Positions 1 to 11,195 of a stretch of 19,494 bases of DNA are shown here, one piece after another. Position 1 is the stretch's first letter. Each line of letters opens with the position of its first letter. The notes beneath the pieces are model-generated. The model saw only the letters and a program-made list of their open reading frames with translations. It did no database searches and had not been told where the DNA came from. The stretch lies in NCBI GenBank assembly GCA_016880695.1, contig JAEHCY010000327.1, positions 1-19,494 of the forward strand, written 5' to 3'. The stretch is from Chromatiaceae bacterium. GTDB lineage: Bacteria > Pseudomonadota > Gammaproteobacteria > Chromatiales > Chromatiaceae. A program made the translations under genes and the position numbers.

Positions 1-2
1 AT

Positions 3-1646
3 GATGTCCTGATCATCGGCAGCGGTGCCGCAGGCCTGAGTTTGGCGCTGAGGTTGCCGGAGACGATCTCGGTTGCCGTCATCGCCAAACGCGAACTGCA
101 GGAGGGCAACACCCTGTACGCCCAGGGCGGCATCTCGGTGGTCCTCGACGCCCGCGACTCCCTGGAGTCCCACGTACAAGACACCTTGCGCACCGGAGCC
201 GGCCTGTGCGACGAAGACACCGTGCGCATCGTGGTCGAGCGCGGGCCGGAGAACATCCACTGGCTGCTCGAGCAGGGGGTCCAGTTTACCCGGGACGATA
301 CGGCCTCATCCTCCGGCGGCTATCACCTCACCCAAGAAGGCGGTCACTCACACCGGCGGGTCATCCACGCCGCGGATGCCACCGGCCGCGAGGTGGAAAA
401 CACGCTGACGGGGCGGATCCGCTCAGCCGTCGGTCGCCGGCTATTCGAGCACCACATCGCCATCGACCTGATCACCGGCCGCAAGCTGCGCCGCCCCGAC
501 AATCGCTGCCTCGGTGCCTATGTGCTCAACAAGGCGACGGGGAGGGTCGAGACCTTTGTGGCCAAGGTAGTGGTGCTCGCCACCGGCGGGGCCAACAAGG
601 TCTACCTCTATACCAGCAATCCGGACGTCTCCACCGGAGACGGCATCGCCATGGCGTGGCGCGCGGGGTGCCGGATGGCCAACATGGAGTTCATCCAGTT
701 CCACCCGACCTGTCTCTATCACCCCCAAGCGAAATCCTTTCTCGTCACCGAAGCCTTGCGTGGAGAAGGGGCCCACCTGCTGCTGCCCGACGGCAGCCGC
801 TTCATGCAGCGCTTCGACAAGCGCGCGGAGCTAGCCCCGCGCGACATCGTCGCCCGCGCCATCGACCACGAGATGAAACGCACGGGCAGTGAGCACCTGT
901 ATCTCGACATCAGCCACAAGCCCGCCGCGTTCGTCCAAGAGCATTTCCCTACCATCTACCGCCGCTGCCTGGAGCTCAGCATCGACATCACCCGTCAGCC
1001 CATCCCCGTGGTCCCCGCCGCCCACTACACCTGCGGTGGGGTGATGGTGGATCACTGGGCGCGCACCGACATCCCGAGCCTGTACGCCGTCGGAGAAACC
1101 GCCTACACCGGGCTCCACGGCGCCAATCGGATGGCGAGCAACTCGCTCCTCGAATGCCTGGTCTTCCCCGGCCTGGCGGCGGAGAGCATCACCCGTGCCC
1201 TGCCGGACATTCCCGCTGTGACCGAGGTACCGCCCTGGGACGAGAGCCGGGTCACCGATTCCGACGAAGAGGTGGTGGTCTCCCACAACTGGGATGAGCT
1301 GCGTCGCTTCATGTGGGACTATGTCGGCATCGTGCGCACCAATAAGCGGCTGGAGCGCGCCCGGCGGCGGGTGGAACTGCTCCGCCACGAAATCGTCGAG
1401 TATTACAGCAACTTCCGCGTGAACAACGACCTCCTGGAGCTGCGCAACCTGGTCGAGGTGGCCGCGCTGATCATCCGCTCCGCCCAGCGGCGCCGGGAAA
1501 GCCGGGGCCTCCACTACACCCTGGACTTCCCGCGACTGGACTGGCGCCAGCGAAGCCCAACGGTCCTGATCCCCGACACCTACTGGCCCAATCCGGAGAG
1601 CGCTCCGCCGGCGGGAACGACCGACAACCCGCCGACCGGCGGTTAA
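3..1646 (+). CDS. nadB: L-aspartate oxidase (5' end cut by window)
   Basis: Flavoprotein that oxidises L-aspartate to iminoaspartate, the first step of de novo NAD synthesis, working with quinolinate synthase (NadA) in the cytoplasm. The frame is open from the window edge, and the first visible residues include the FAD-binding GSGAAGL motif, so only about the first five to ten residues are missing. Further family signatures are the substrate-side EGGHSHRR segment, [27 protein letters not shown], and the C-terminal flavin-binding block [15 protein letters not shown] followed by [15 protein letters not shown]. This distinguishes it from SdhA/FrdA, which share the fold. The visible 547 residues match the usual family length of about 540. 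It ends in TAA 125 bp before ppsA; nadA and nadC are not in the window. The start lies outside, so no regulation can be read. Confidence 0.96.
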   Translation, partial: DVLIIGSGAAGLSLALRLPETISVAVIAKRELQEGNTLYAQGGISVVLDARDSLESHVQDTLRTGAGLCDEDTVRIVVERGPENIHWLLEQGVQFTRDDTASSSGGYHLTQEGGHSHRRVIHAADATGREVENTLTGRIRSAVGRRLFEHHIAIDLITGRKLRRPDNRCLGAYVLNKATGRVETFVAKVVVLATGGANKVYLYTSNPDVSTGDGIAMAWRAGCRMANMEFIQFHPTCLYHPQAKSFLVTEALRGEGAHLLLPDGSRFMQRFDKRAELAPRDIVARAIDHEMKRTGSEHLYLDISHKPAAFVQEHFPTIYRRCLELSIDITRQPIPVVPAAHYTCGGVMVDHWARTDIPSLYAVGETAYTGLHGANRMASNSLLECLVFPGLAAESITRALPDIPAVTEVPPWDESRVTDSDEEVVVSHNWDELRRFMWDYVGIVRTNKRLERARRRVELLRHEIVEYYSNFRVNNDLLELRNLVEVAALIIRSAQRRRESRGLHYTLDFPRLDWRQRSPTVLIPDTYWPNPESAPPAGTTDNPPTGG

Positions 1647-1654
1647 CGATTGTT

Positions 1655-1684
1655 TTGCCCTTTTACGTTGCGTCGCAGCATAAT
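1655..1684 (+). promoter_or_regulatory. Candidate sigma70-type promoter for ppsA
   Basis: In the 125-bp gap between nadB and ppsA there is TTGCCC (1655-1660), an 18-bp spacer and CATAAT (1679-1684). The gap is locally AT-richer than its surroundings. This is a visual match only. If real, the transcript would start near 1691, leaving a leader of about 80 nt before the ppsA ATG. Confidence 0.35.
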
Positions 1685-1771
1685 ACGCACCCACCGTTAG
1701 CTCGGCCGCCAGGCCAAGCCCCCCTATCCTTCGATCCACCCCCAATCAACGTCGAGCGGAGACATCAGGCG

Positions 1772-4144
1772 ATGACCCATTACGTCCACTGGCTCAGCAC
1801 CCTTGGCATGGCGGATGTTCCCGAGGTCGGTGGCAAGAATGCGTCCCTGGGCGAGATGATCCAGCACCTCACCAGCCTCGGTGTCCGGGTGCCCGGGGGC
1901 TTTGCCACCACCGCCTCGGCGTATCGGGACTTCCTCGCCCAGGACGGCCTCGACGAGCGCATTGGCGCCGAGCTCGACCACCTCAATGTGGACAACGTGG
2001 TAAAGCTCGCCGCGACCGGTGCCAAGATCCGTAGTTGGGTGGTTGCGCAACCCTTCCACAGCGCCCTTGAGGACGCCATCGCCGAGGCCTTCGCAAAGCT
2101 CACCGCGGAAGCGGGCAACCCTAGCATCGCGGTGGCCGTGCGCTCCTCGGCGACGGCAGAAGACCTGCCCGATGCCTCCTTCGCCGGCCAGCAGGAGACC
2201 TTCCTCAACGTGGTCGGCCTTGACAACATCAGGCACGCCATCAAGGAGGTGTTCGCCTCGCTGTTCAACGACCGCGCCATTGCCTACCGCGTGCACCAGG
2301 GGTTCGACCACCGCCACGTGGCCCTCTCGGCGGGGATCCAGCGCATGGTGCGCAGTGACATGGGCGCGAGCGGGGTGCTGTTCACCCTGGATACCGAATC
2401 GGGCTTCCGCGACGTGGTGTTCGTCACCGCGAGCTACGGGCTCGGGGAAATGGTGGTCCAGGGGGCCGTGAACCCCGACGAGTTCTATGTCCACAAACCC
2501 ACCCTGGCGGCGGGAAAACCCGCGATCCTCCGCCGCAACCTCGGCGACAAAGCCATCCGCATGGTCTACGCAGAGCCGGGCAGCGAGCGGCGAGTACGAA
2601 CCGAGCCCGTCCCGGAGGACTCCCGCCGGCGTTTCTGCGTCACCGACGCCGAGGTCGAAGAGCTGGCACGCCAGGCGGTGCTGATTGAGCAGCACTACCA
2701 GCGTCCGATGGATATCGAGTGGGCGCGCGATGGCAGCGACGGCCAACTTTACATTCTCCAGGCACGCCCCGAGACCGTACAGAGCCGCTCGGGCAACCTG
2801 ATCGAGCGCTATCGTCTCAAGGAACGGGGCGAGGTGCTCACCAGCGGGCGCAGCATCGGCAGCCGCATCGGCAGCGGCACCGCACGGGTGATTGCCAGCG
2901 TGGCCGACATGGAGCACATACAGCCCGGCGATGTCTTGGTCACCGACATGACCGACCCCGACTGGGAGCCGATCATGAAGCGCGCCGCGGCCATCGTCAC
3001 CAACCGCGGTGGTCGCACCTGCCACGCAGCGATCATCGCCCGGGAGCTTGGGGTCCCCGCCGTGGTGGGCTGCAACAACGCCACCAGCAGAATTACCGAT
3101 GGATCGCCGGTAACCGTCTCCTGCGCCGAAGGCGACACCGGCTACATCTACCGCGGGCTCCTGGCCTTCGAGCACAAGACGGTGGAGTTCTCCCATATGC
3201 CGGAGATCCCGGTCAAGATCATGATGAACGTGGGCAACCCCGACCGGGCCTTCACCTTCTCGATAATCCCTAACGAGGGGGTAGGGCTGGCGCGGCTGGA
3301 GTTCATCATCAACAACATGATTGGTATTCATCCCAAGGCGCTCTTGGAATTCGACCGTCTGCCCACCGATCTGCGCGCCCAGGTTGCCGCGCGCATCGCC
3401 GCCTATCCCAGTCCGCGGGAGTTCTTCGTCGCCAAGCTCACCGAGGGGATCTCCACCCTGGCGGCCGCCTTCTGGCCCAACGCGGTGATCGTGCGCATGT
3501 CGGACTTCAAGTCCAACGAGTATGCCAACCTTCTCGGTGGACCCCGCTACGAGCCGGATGAGGAAAATCCGATGATCGGCTTCCGCGGGGCTGGCCGCTA
3601 CGTCGCCGACAGCTTCCGCGAATGCTTCGAGATGGAGTGCGAGGCGATCAAGCGGGTCCGTAACCTCATGGGCCTCGACAACGTGGAGGTCATGATTCCC
3701 TTCGTGCGCACCCTGACCCAGGCGAAGGCGGTCACCGAAGCCCTCGCGGCCCAGGGACTGCGTCGGGGCGAGAACGGCCTGCGCCTGATCATGATGTGCG
3801 AGATTCCCTCGAACGCGGTACTAGCGCACGAGTTTCTGGAGTACTTCGACGGCTTCTCCATCGGCTCCAATGACATGACCCAGCTTACCCTCGGCATCGA
3901 CCGCGACTCGAGCCTGGTCGCCGACAGCTTCGACGAGCGTGACCCGGCGGTGAAGAAGCTGCTGGGGATGGCGATCGACGCCTGTCGTAGCCAAGGCAAG
4001 TACATCGGGATTTGCGGTCAGGGGCCATCGGATCACCCCGACTTCGCCGAGTGGCTCCTGGAGCGCGGCATCACCAGCCTGTCTCTGAACCCAGATACGG
4101 TCGTCGATACCTGGCTCTATATGGCGGAACGGAGGGGCCGCTAA
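1772..4144 (+). CDS. ppsA: Phosphoenolpyruvate synthase
   Basis: Converts pyruvate, ATP and water to phosphoenolpyruvate, AMP and phosphate, the entry step of gluconeogenesis from three-carbon acids. The 790-residue product matches the E. coli enzyme (792). Domain order is an N-terminal ATP-grasp nucleotide-binding domain ([10 protein letters not shown] near residue 20, [19 protein letters not shown] near 122-140), a swivelling phosphohistidine domain (GGRTCHAAI, catalytic His418), and a C-terminal PEP/pyruvate TIM barrel ([25 protein letters not shown] near the end). The frame is open 39 codons further upstream, but the ATG at 1772 is preferred: GGAGA (1758-1762) sits 9 bp before it and [12 protein letters not shown] matches the family N-terminus. 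The usual regulator gene ppsR is not adjacent here. The next gene is convergent, 40 bp away. Confidence 0.97.
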   Translation: MTHYVHWLSTLGMADVPEVGGKNASLGEMIQHLTSLGVRVPGGFATTASAYRDFLAQDGLDERIGAELDHLNVDNVVKLAATGAKIRSWVVAQPFHSALEDAIAEAFAKLTAEAGNPSIAVAVRSSATAEDLPDASFAGQQETFLNVVGLDNIRHAIKEVFASLFNDRAIAYRVHQGFDHRHVALSAGIQRMVRSDMGASGVLFTLDTESGFRDVVFVTASYGLGEMVVQGAVNPDEFYVHKPTLAAGKPAILRRNLGDKAIRMVYAEPGSERRVRTEPVPEDSRRRFCVTDAEVEELARQAVLIEQHYQRPMDIEWARDGSDGQLYILQARPETVQSRSGNLIERYRLKERGEVLTSGRSIGSRIGSGTARVIASVADMEHIQPGDVLVTDMTDPDWEPIMKRAAAIVTNRGGRTCHAAIIARELGVPAVVGCNNATSRITDGSPVTVSCAEGDTGYIYRGLLAFEHKTVEFSHMPEIPVKIMMNVGNPDRAFTFSIIPNEGVGLARLEFIINNMIGIHPKALLEFDRLPTDLRAQVAARIAAYPSPREFFVAKLTEGISTLAAAFWPNAVIVRMSDFKSNEYANLLGGPRYEPDEENPMIGFRGAGRYVADSFRECFEMECEAIKRVRNLMGLDNVEVMIPFVRTLTQAKAVTEALAAQGLRRGENGLRLIMMCEIPSNAVLAHEFLEYFDGFSIGSNDMTQLTLGIDRDSSLVADSFDERDPAVKKLLGMAIDACRSQGKYIGICGQGPSDHPDFAEWLLERGITSLSLNPDTVVDTWLYMAERRGR

Positions 4145-4184
4145 CCGACCCGGGCACCCCACCGCGAGCCGGGTAGCGCGCGGC

Positions 4185-5225
4185 TCAGGACAGACGCTCG
4201 ACCCAAGCCTCCAGCGGGCGGCGCCGGCGCCACAGCAGCCAGCGGTTGCGGCGCCGAACCATCAGGATGTCGCCGTTGCCAGGGTAGAGCCGGACCTCTC
4301 GCAGCCGGCCCGCGGCCAAGGCCCGATCCAGCGTCCCCAAACGCCGCTCCAGCGCGTCCAGTGCCTCGATCCAGCTCGCCGTCTCACCGTAACAAACGGG
4401 TTTCCAGAGCGCATCGAAAAACACCAGCGCCTCTCCCGCCTCTGCAGCCGCCGTCCAGTCGGTCGAGAGCGCGCCCCAGGGCACTCTCCCCCACCGGGCT
4501 AATCCGCGCACCAGGGGATGATCGCCGAACACCGAAAGCCCCTCGCGTATTGCACAAGGCGGCGGCAGCGCACCCACCCCCCACAGCCAGATCCCGTTCA
4601 CCCCAAGGCCGCCGGCCTGCTCGCGGCGCTCATTGACCAGGGTGCCATGGAACAGCATCTGCGCCTCGTTCATCAGCCCGATCCACCGCCGGGCGTCCGC
4701 ACCGGTGGGTAGGGAGCTGCGGACGTCCCGACCGACCACCTCAAGGACGGGACAGGTCCTCATCGCGGACCGACCCGGCAGCGCCAGGTACCAGCGATCC
4801 GGCGCGGGGGTATGGAGACGCATCCCCTCGCCCCCGAAGTGCCGATTGAACAGGGCGGCGAGCGCGGCGGCCTCCTCCGAGGAGAGACCCAGCACGCGCT
4901 CATCGAAAAGCCGCAGATGGTCTGGGGCGGCCCGCAGGAACACCGGATCGGCGTGGGACCAGACTTGGCCCTCAGGCACGTCCAGACCCTCGCCGAGGGC
5001 CGCGAGGGCCCCGGTGGGCAGATCGGCCCCCGCGGGGCAATCCAGCCCGAGCAACCCCAACAGGGCTGCGCTCGCATCTTGCCAGTTGCTGCTAAGGCGC
5101 TGCTCAGTGCAGAGCCAGCGCTCGAGGTGTGGCATCCGTGCGCCGAGGGGGGAGCCCGGCTCACCTGGCAGCGGGCCGAGCAGCCCAGGAACGACCAGGT
5201 GTAGGGTTCCCCTAGGGGGTGACAT
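4185..5225 (-). CDS. RpfE-family (COG4255-type) protein, phosphoglycerate-mutase-like
   Basis: A 346-residue protein resembling the gammaproteobacterial family labelled RpfE or, in many annotations, cofactor-independent phosphoglycerate mutase-like. The enzymatic label is inherited from distant similarity and I cannot see a complete metal-binding set supporting it. Recognisable parts are the N-terminal LHLVVPGLLGPLPG, the central FLRAAPDHLRLFD, the DRWYLALPG segment, and ARRWIGLMNEAQMLFHG followed by NGIWLWGVGALP. There is no signal peptide or membrane segment. The ATG at 5225 is chosen over a GTG at 5261 because the GTG lies inside a strong hairpin and the extra residues are not family-like; neither start has a clear ribosome binding site. 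It follows hom by 63 bp on the same strand and may be a weakly linked third gene of that cluster. Role unknown. Confidence 0.75.
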   Translation of the reverse strand: MSPPRGTLHLVVPGLLGPLPGEPGSPLGARMPHLERWLCTEQRLSSNWQDASAALLGLLGLDCPAGADLPTGALAALGEGLDVPEGQVWSHADPVFLRAAPDHLRLFDERVLGLSSEEAAALAALFNRHFGGEGMRLHTPAPDRWYLALPGRSAMRTCPVLEVVGRDVRSSLPTGADARRWIGLMNEAQMLFHGTLVNERREQAGGLGVNGIWLWGVGALPPPCAIREGLSVFGDHPLVRGLARWGRVPWGALSTDWTAAAEAGEALVFFDALWKPVCYGETASWIEALDALERRLGTLDRALAAGRLREVRLYPGNGDILMVRRRNRWLLWRRRRPLEAWVERLS

Positions 5226-5257
5226 CGCCGCTGTGGCGTGAGGATTCGGTACCCACG

Positions 5258-5275
5258 GCACCGCGTCCGCGGTGC
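5258..5275 (-). terminator. GC hairpin after hom
   Basis: Perfect 7-bp inverted repeat (GCACCGC / GCGGTGC) with a 4-nt loop, 13 bp past the hom stop codon on the reverse strand. No T-run follows, so it is not a textbook intrinsic terminator. It could trim or partly terminate the hom transcript and lower expression of the next gene. Confidence 0.35.
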
Positions 5276-5288
5276 GGGGTTGGCGACT

Positions 5289-6605
5289 TCAACCGGCCAG
5301 GTGCTCGAGGCGGATGCGCACCACCTTGCCCTTGACGGTTCCGAGACCCTCGATCTCTGCGATCGCCTGATTCATGCGACCCTCGCGAATGCGGTGGGTG
5401 AGCATCACCAGCGGGACATGGGTGTGCCCTTCTTCCGGCTCCTTCTGCTGAATCGCCTCGATGCTGATGCCATGCTCGCCGAGAATTCCCGCGATGCGCG
5501 CCATCACCCCGGGCTGATCGAGGGCCGCCATGCGCAGGTAATAGGCAGTCTCCACTTCCTCGAGGGGCAGCACCGGGGTGTCCACCAACTGCGAGGGCTG
5601 GAAGGCAAGATGGGGCACCCGGTTCTCCGGGTCTGTGGTGAGCGCCCGCACCACATCGACCACATCGGCGAGGACGGCGGAAGCAGTGGGCTCGGAGCCA
5701 GCACCGGCCCCGTAATAAAGCGTCGGTCCCACAGCATCGCCCTTCACTAACACCGCGTTCATCACACCCTCGACGTTGGCGATCAGCCGGCGCGCCGGAA
5801 TCAGGGTAGGATGCACCCGCAGCTCGACCCCTTTGCCGGTCCGTCTGGCGATACCGAGATGCTTGATGCGGTAGCCCAGCTCGCCGGCGTAGGCAACGTC
5901 GAGGGCATCGATCTGGGTGATGCCTTCGATGGCGGTCTTGTCGAATTGGAGCGGAATACCGAAGGCCAAGGACCCCAGGATCGTGAGCTTGTGGGCCGCG
6001 TCGATGCCCTCCACGTCGAAGGTGGGGTCCGCCTCGGCGTAGCCGCGCGCCTGGGCTTCGGCGAGCACATCCGCAAAGTCCCGACCCTTGTCGCGCATCT
6101 CGGTGAGGATGAAATTGCTGGTGCCGTTGATGATCCCGGCAATCCATTCGATGTGGTTCGCCGCCAGCCCCTCGCGCAGAGCCTTGATGATCGGGATACC
6201 ACCCGCCACCGCCGCCTCAAACGCCACCGTGACGCCGCGACGCTGGGCGGCGGCGAAGATCTCGTTGCCGTGGCGCGCGATCAAGGCCTTGTTGGCCGTC
6301 ACCACCTGCTTGCCATTGTCGATGGCCCGCAGCACCAGCTCCAGGGCCGGTGAGTAACCACCCAAAAGCTCGATGATGATGTCGACATCGGGGTCTTCGA
6401 CCACCTCGAAGGGGTCCTCGGTGATGCGCCCGATCTCCTCTAACCCGTGAATCGCATCGGAGTTGTAGTCACGCGCCGCGGCATGGGCGATGCGGATGCC
6501 CCGGCCGGCTCGCCGCGCGATCTCTCGCCCGTTGCGGGTCAGCACGTTGACCACGCCGCCCCCGACGGTTCCCAAACCAAGCAGACCAATCTTTACCGCT
6601 TCCAA
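5289..6605 (-). CDS. hom: Homoserine dehydrogenase (monofunctional, ACT-containing)
   Basis: Reduces aspartate semialdehyde to homoserine with NAD(P)H, the branch point to threonine and methionine. The 438-residue product has an N-terminal Rossmann domain (GLGTVG, residues 10-15; VTANKALIA), the catalytic/dimerisation domain (GIINGTSNFILTEM; GYAEADPTFDVEGIDAAHK), and a C-terminal ACT domain from about residue 350 (MAALDQPGVMARIAGILGEHGI) expected to sense threonine. There is no fused aspartokinase. The start is TTG at 6605, supported by GAGGGGAG about 7 bp upstream and by the lack of another start near the Rossmann strand. It lies 26 bp after alaC on the same strand, so co-transcription is likely. 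thrC, often the next gene in related bacteria, is absent here. Confidence 0.97.
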   Translation of the reverse strand: MEAVKIGLLGLGTVGGGVVNVLTRNGREIARRAGRGIRIAHAAARDYNSDAIHGLEEIGRITEDPFEVVEDPDVDIIIELLGGYSPALELVLRAIDNGKQVVTANKALIARHGNEIFAAAQRRGVTVAFEAAVAGGIPIIKALREGLAANHIEWIAGIINGTSNFILTEMRDKGRDFADVLAEAQARGYAEADPTFDVEGIDAAHKLTILGSLAFGIPLQFDKTAIEGITQIDALDVAYAGELGYRIKHLGIARRTGKGVELRVHPTLIPARRLIANVEGVMNAVLVKGDAVGPTLYYGAGAGSEPTASAVLADVVDVVRALTTDPENRVPHLAFQPSQLVDTPVLPLEEVETAYYLRMAALDQPGVMARIAGILGEHGISIEAIQQKEPEEGHTHVPLVMLTHRIREGRMNQAIAEIEGLGTVKGKVVRIRLEHLAG

Positions 6606-6631
6606 CGCTGTGCTCCCCTCAGCCGCTGATC

Positions 6632-7837
6632 TCAGGTACCCGTGCGGGAATCACGACGCAGCATATCCCGGATGCCCCGGATCGCCTGCCGCGTGCGGTG
6701 CTCGTTCTCGATCAGGCTAAAGCGTACGTGGTCATCGCCGTACTCCCCAAACCCAATGCCAGGGGACACCGCCACCTTCGCTTCGCGTAAGAGCTTTTTG
6801 GAAAACTCGAGCGAGCCCATCTCCCGATAGGGCTCTGGGATGGGGGCCCACACAAACATGGTCGCCTTGGGTTTCTCGACCTCCCAGCCAGCCGCGCACA
6901 GCCCCTCACAGAGCACGTCCCGCCGCGCCTGATAGCGCCCCTGGATCTCCTCCAGGCAATCCTGGGGGCCCTCCAAGGCGGTGATCGCCGCGACCTGGAT
7001 CGGGGTGAAGGTGCCGTAATCGAGATAGGACTTGATACGCGCCAGCGCGGCGACCAGGGTGCGGTTGCCGCACATGAAGCCGACTCGCCAACCCGGCATG
7101 TTGTAGCTCTTCGACAGCGAGAAGAACTCCACCGCAGTATCCTTAGCCCCCGGCACCTGAAGTATGGAGGGAGCCTTGTAGCCGTCGAAGACGATGTCGG
7201 CATAGGCGAGGTCATGGACTACCCAGATACCGTGCTCGCGCGCGATCCCGATGACCTTTACGAAAAAGTCGAGGTCGACACATTGCGTGGTGGGATTACC
7301 GGGAAAATTGAGCACCAGCATCTTCGGCCGCGGCCAGGAGTCGACGATCGCCTTCTCGAGCTTCTCGAAGAAGTCGATCCCCGGCACCAAAGGCACGTGG
7401 CGGACGTCGGCTCCCGCGATGACGAAGCCGTAGGGATGGATCGGGTACGCCGGATTCGGCACCAGCACCGAATCGCCGGCGCCCATGCAGGCGAGCGCCA
7501 GGTGGGCCAGACCTTCCTTGGAACCGATGGTGACGATGGCCTCCTTGTCGTAGTCCAACTGGACGTTGTAGCGCTGCCTGTACCAGTTGCAGATGGCCCG
7601 ACGCAGGCGCGGAATGCCGCGCGACATGGAGTAGCGATGGGTATCCCGGCGTACCGCAACCTCGACCAGCTTATCGACGATGTGCTGCGGCGTGGGCTGG
7701 TCGGGGTTCCCCATGCCGAAATCGATGATGTCCTCCCCGCGGGCCCGCGCCGCAGCCTTCAACTCATTGACGATGTTGAAGACATAGGGGGGCAGCCGCT
7801 CAATGCGGCGAAATTCTTCCATCTCTCGCGTCGCCAC
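6632..7837 (-). CDS. alaC: AlaC-type alanine transaminase (class I/II aminotransferase)
   Basis: PLP-dependent aminotransferase of the AlaC (YfdZ) group, interconverting pyruvate plus glutamate with alanine plus 2-oxoglutarate; other amino-acid substrates cannot be excluded from sequence. The 401 residues match the family. Features are [11 protein letters not shown] near residue 40, [28 protein letters not shown] (PLP-contacting Asp209), the Schiff-base lysine in [15 protein letters not shown] (Lys243), and a C-terminal [13 protein letters not shown] carrying the carboxylate-binding arginine. The start is GTG at 7837, supported by AGAGG about 7 bp upstream; the next ATG (7822) has no such signal. 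AlaC genes commonly sit before hom in gammaproteobacteria, as here, which suggests joint control of aspartate-family and alanine synthesis. Confidence 0.93.
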   Translation of the reverse strand: MATREMEEFRRIERLPPYVFNIVNELKAAARARGEDIIDFGMGNPDQPTPQHIVDKLVEVAVRRDTHRYSMSRGIPRLRRAICNWYRQRYNVQLDYDKEAIVTIGSKEGLAHLALACMGAGDSVLVPNPAYPIHPYGFVIAGADVRHVPLVPGIDFFEKLEKAIVDSWPRPKMLVLNFPGNPTTQCVDLDFFVKVIGIAREHGIWVVHDLAYADIVFDGYKAPSILQVPGAKDTAVEFFSLSKSYNMPGWRVGFMCGNRTLVAALARIKSYLDYGTFTPIQVAAITALEGPQDCLEEIQGRYQARRDVLCEGLCAAGWEVEKPKATMFVWAPIPEPYREMGSLEFSKKLLREAKVAVSPGIGFGEYGDDHVRFSLIENEHRTRQAIRGIRDMLRRDSRTGT

Positions 7838-7872
7838 GGGGAACCTCTAAACCGTCCGGTCGAAAATGTTTT

Positions 7873-7900
7873 AGTTTAACGCTACCAGGGAAAGATGCAA
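7873..7900 (-). promoter_or_regulatory. Candidate promoter for alaC-hom
   Basis: Read on the reverse strand: TTGCAT (7900-7895), a 16-bp spacer and TAAACT (7878-7873), in a short AT-rich patch 35-60 bp before the alaC GTG. The match to consensus is modest. Because this patch lies between alaC and the end of a transposase relic, it may come from the insertion element. Confidence 0.3.
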
Positions 7901-7905
7901 TTTTG

Positions 7906-7921
7906 AGCCTTGTCCAAGGCT
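7906..7921. repeat. Short perfect inverted repeat upstream of alaC
   Basis: AGCCTTG / CAAGGCT with a 2-bp centre. It overlaps the stop codon of the transposase relic and sits just upstream of the candidate alaC promoter. It could be an operator-like site or part of the insertion element's end; no T-run supports a terminator. Confidence 0.4.
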
Positions 7922-8258
7922 ATGTCTGCGTTAATCGTTGAATTCGAGTCTCGCATCCGAGGGCGGCGTACTGACCTACCCTTGGGGTGTTGTTCTGGCC
8001 CCAGCGCTCGAGCCACCGGCGCCAGCCGAGGTCATTTTCGAAGTACTTCGTGGCGACCCCATGGAAGCGCCGCATCCAGTCTTTGAACCTGCTGTCGCAG
8101 GCATTGACGTTCTGAAGAGGCAGGCGCCGGCGATCACGCGAATACCGGGCCGAGAGGTTGAGGGGACGATGGGGAATCCCGAGCTTGCGCGTCACGGCCC
8201 GATACACGCGGGCGCCATCGGTACACAAGACGGCGTCGGGAGCGAGGATCGCGCCCAA
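7920..8258 (-). pseudogene. IS1595/ISXO2-type transposase, C-terminal remnant
   Basis: About 112 residues matching the C-terminal third of IS1595-family (ISXO2-like) DDE transposases: LAPDAVLCTDGARVYRAV carries the second catalytic aspartate, and LQNVNACDSRFKDWMRRF, HGVATKYFENDLGWRRWLER and a closing QRLTQT are typical of the family end. The zinc-ribbon N-terminus and first catalytic aspartate are missing. In-frame sequence upstream of about 8258 no longer looks like transposase and runs into an inverted-repeat structure. The natural C-terminus and stop appear intact. The element is therefore a truncated, inactive relic lodged between tgt and alaC. Its only start options are weak (TTG at 8258), so I do not expect a functional product. 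Confidence 0.8.
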
Positions 8259-8267
8259 GAGCGAAGG

Positions 8268-8337
8268 GGGGTCGCCATTTTTCGCGAAACTTGAAATGGG
8301 TCCAATGCGATTTCAGGAGCGAAAAACTGGCGACTCT
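8268..8337. repeat. Long imperfect inverted repeat next to tgt
   Basis: Outer arms GTCGCCATTTTTCGC (8271-8285) and GCGAAAAACTGGCGAC (8319-8334) pair with one bulged base. Inner arms TGAAAT (8292-8297) and ATTTCA (8309-8314) pair inside them, giving a structured element of about 70 bp. It sits exactly where transposase homology is lost and ends 3 bp before the tgt stop codon. Likely interpretations are an insertion-sequence end, a miniature element, or a stem-loop ending the tgt transcript. The arms do not carry integron attC core motifs. Confidence 0.6.
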
Positions 8338-8340
8338 CCT

Positions 8341-10148
<1,808 letters not shown>

Positions 10149-10271
10149 CTGGGTACCGAGCGCCTCGATTTCCCCACATTCTGCCCACTGGACCGGAAAA
10201 AGAGAACTGGCGCAGACTGCGGGTGGCGGCTTTCGGTTGCACCCGGAAAGCGCTGTTGGATCCACCTCGTG

Positions 10272-10316
10272 CCTCGATACGCCCTGCCGCAGCAGGCTAC
10301 TCGGGACGATCCCTCG
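10272..10316. repeat. Extragenic palindromic repeat-like element
   Basis: CCTCGATACG (from 10272), then the hairpin CCTGC-CGCA-GCAGG (10283-10296), then GCTACTCGGGACGA. This layout (TTCGATACG, short variable hairpin, CTACTCAGGACGA) resembles an interspersed intergenic repeat I recall from many proteobacteria. A second similar half, CCTACTGGGGAC, follows about 30 bp later. Assignment is from memory of the pattern only. Confidence 0.4.
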
Positions 10317-10414
10317 ATTCGGCGCATCCAGCCTACTGGGGACAAGCGGGATCGTGCGTGCTCTGTTTGGCACCGCTCGCCCCGAGTCGGCCCCACCGCG
10401 ACCCGATCGAGGCC

Positions 10415-10437
10415 CATCCTGAACCTGGCCGAAGGGG
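10415..10437. repeat. Degenerate extragenic repeat fragment
   Basis: CATCCTGAACCTGGCCGAAG and the following G-run resemble the common intergenic repeat of the form CATCCTGAGCCTGTCGAAGG found scattered in many genomes. It lies about 50 bp upstream of msrA. Assignment is from memory of the pattern only. Confidence 0.3.
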
Positions 10438-10483
10438 GCAGGTAATCCATAACTGAAGCATCCAGACCCACAGGACCGCAACC

Positions 10484-11119
<636 letters not shown>

Positions 11120-11160
11120 ACCAGGCGCCCCGATCGCCCCCACAGATCGTCTGGCCAACC

Positions 11161-11183
11161 CGGCCCACCCCGTGGATGGGCCG
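11161..11183. terminator. Possible bidirectional terminator hairpin
   Basis: Perfect inverted repeat CGGCCCA / TGGGCCG with a 9-nt loop, between the convergent msrA and the small reverse gene. The position fits transcription ending for both, but neither side has a T-run, so Rho-independent activity is doubtful. Confidence 0.35.
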
Positions 11184-11195
11184 CCGCCAGCGGTG

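Larger units (their letters stand above)
10149..10483. other. Divergent intergenic region between HAD gene and msrA
   Basis: A 335-bp region separating divergent genes. I find no convincing gene or strong promoter match on either strand. It contains two segments resembling widespread extragenic repeats, listed separately, which may account for its length. Confidence 0.5.

Noticed and set aside
1655..1771. 39-codon N-terminal extension of ppsA
   Set aside because: Pro-rich, not family-like, and overlaps the candidate promoter; GGAGA supports the ATG at 1772.
1724..3331. 535-codon reverse open frame opposite ppsA
   Set aside because: Shadow of ppsA; His/Val/Gly-rich low-similarity translation typical of antisense high-GC frames.
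8268..8337. Integron attC recombination site
   Set aside because: Size and imperfect pairing fit loosely, but the arms lack the GTTRRRY/RYYYAAC cores and no gene cassettes or integrase are present.
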